Source: Sphaerobacter sp.
Lineage (GTDB): Bacteria > Chloroflexota > Chloroflexia > Thermomicrobiales > Thermomicrobiaceae
Assembly (NCBI RefSeq): GCF_019683595.1
Contig: NZ_JADGHZ010000016.1
Coordinates: 1 to 37,385, forward strand
DNA: 37,385 nucleotides
Direction: 5' to 3'
Position numbers and translations under genes: made by a program. Below, piece by piece: positions 37,331-37,385 of this stretch. The notes under the pieces are model-generated. The model was not told where the DNA came from, made no database searches, and was given only the letters and a program-made list of their open reading frames with translations. The first letter of the stretch is position 1. Each line of letters starts with the position of its first letter.

Positions 37331-37385
37331 GCGAAGCCGACTCCTCTCGCCGGTCGGCGCCCAAGACCGCCTGACCGATTTTTCA

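Overview
The window is about 37 kb of GC-rich, gene-dense bacterial DNA. It has no transposase, phage gene, CRISPR array or rRNA. A form I aerobic CO dehydrogenase, a HemQ-type (coproporphyrin-route) haem enzyme, a Wzz–tyrosine-kinase fusion with a DUF4012 partner, and stop/start-coupled operons together suggest a thermophilic Chloroflexota of the Thermomicrobia type (Sphaerobacter-like). That placement is an inference from gene content and remembered family resemblance; no database was searched.

Layout. 1-1416: the 5' end of a probable M28-type peptidase and a zinc-type alcohol dehydrogenase, separated by a palindromic repeat. 1754-5401 (+): a polysaccharide co-polymerase/BY-kinase and a DUF4012 protein. 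5408-6856 (-): a secreted beta-helix protein with its own likely promoter and a striking pair of 28-bp direct repeats. 7238-19550 (-): an eleven-gene surface-polysaccharide operon. In transcription order it holds UDP-sulfoquinovose synthase, Wzx-like flippase, O-antigen-ligase/polymerase, glycosyltransferase, WbpD-like acetyltransferase, GNAT acetyltransferase, WbpB-like dehydrogenase, WbpE-like aminotransferase, glycosyltransferase, a second DegT aminotransferase and the initiating sugar-phosphate transferase. 19551-20220: a long regulatory stretch with strong RNA-structure potential. 20221-20292: tRNA-Lys(UUU).

20447-33470 is mostly housekeeping: a small orphan protein with a DUF92 membrane protein, HemQ, a two-domain M16 peptidase, a 96-aa orphan, an O6-alkylguanine-DNA methyltransferase, aconitase A, and a coupled pair of membrane proteins of which one carries a Vps62-like domain. 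32430-37330 (-) is a CO dehydrogenase operon, coxM-coxS-coxL, followed by an XdhC/CoxI-type maturation factor that carries a C-terminal YHS domain.

How it fits together. The polysaccharide genes cover precursor modification, lipid-linked initiation, chain building, flipping, polymerisation or ligation, and (on the opposite strand) chain-length control. The sulfoquinovose synthase suggests an acidic, sulfonated sugar in the polymer, and the Wbp-like trio suggests a diacetamido sugar. The UDP-GlcNAc 6-dehydrogenase that the Wbp route needs is not in the window. The CO dehydrogenase would feed electrons from CO into respiration. Three copies of a dispersed repeat and several GC-rich hairpins without U-tracts sit in the gaps between genes.
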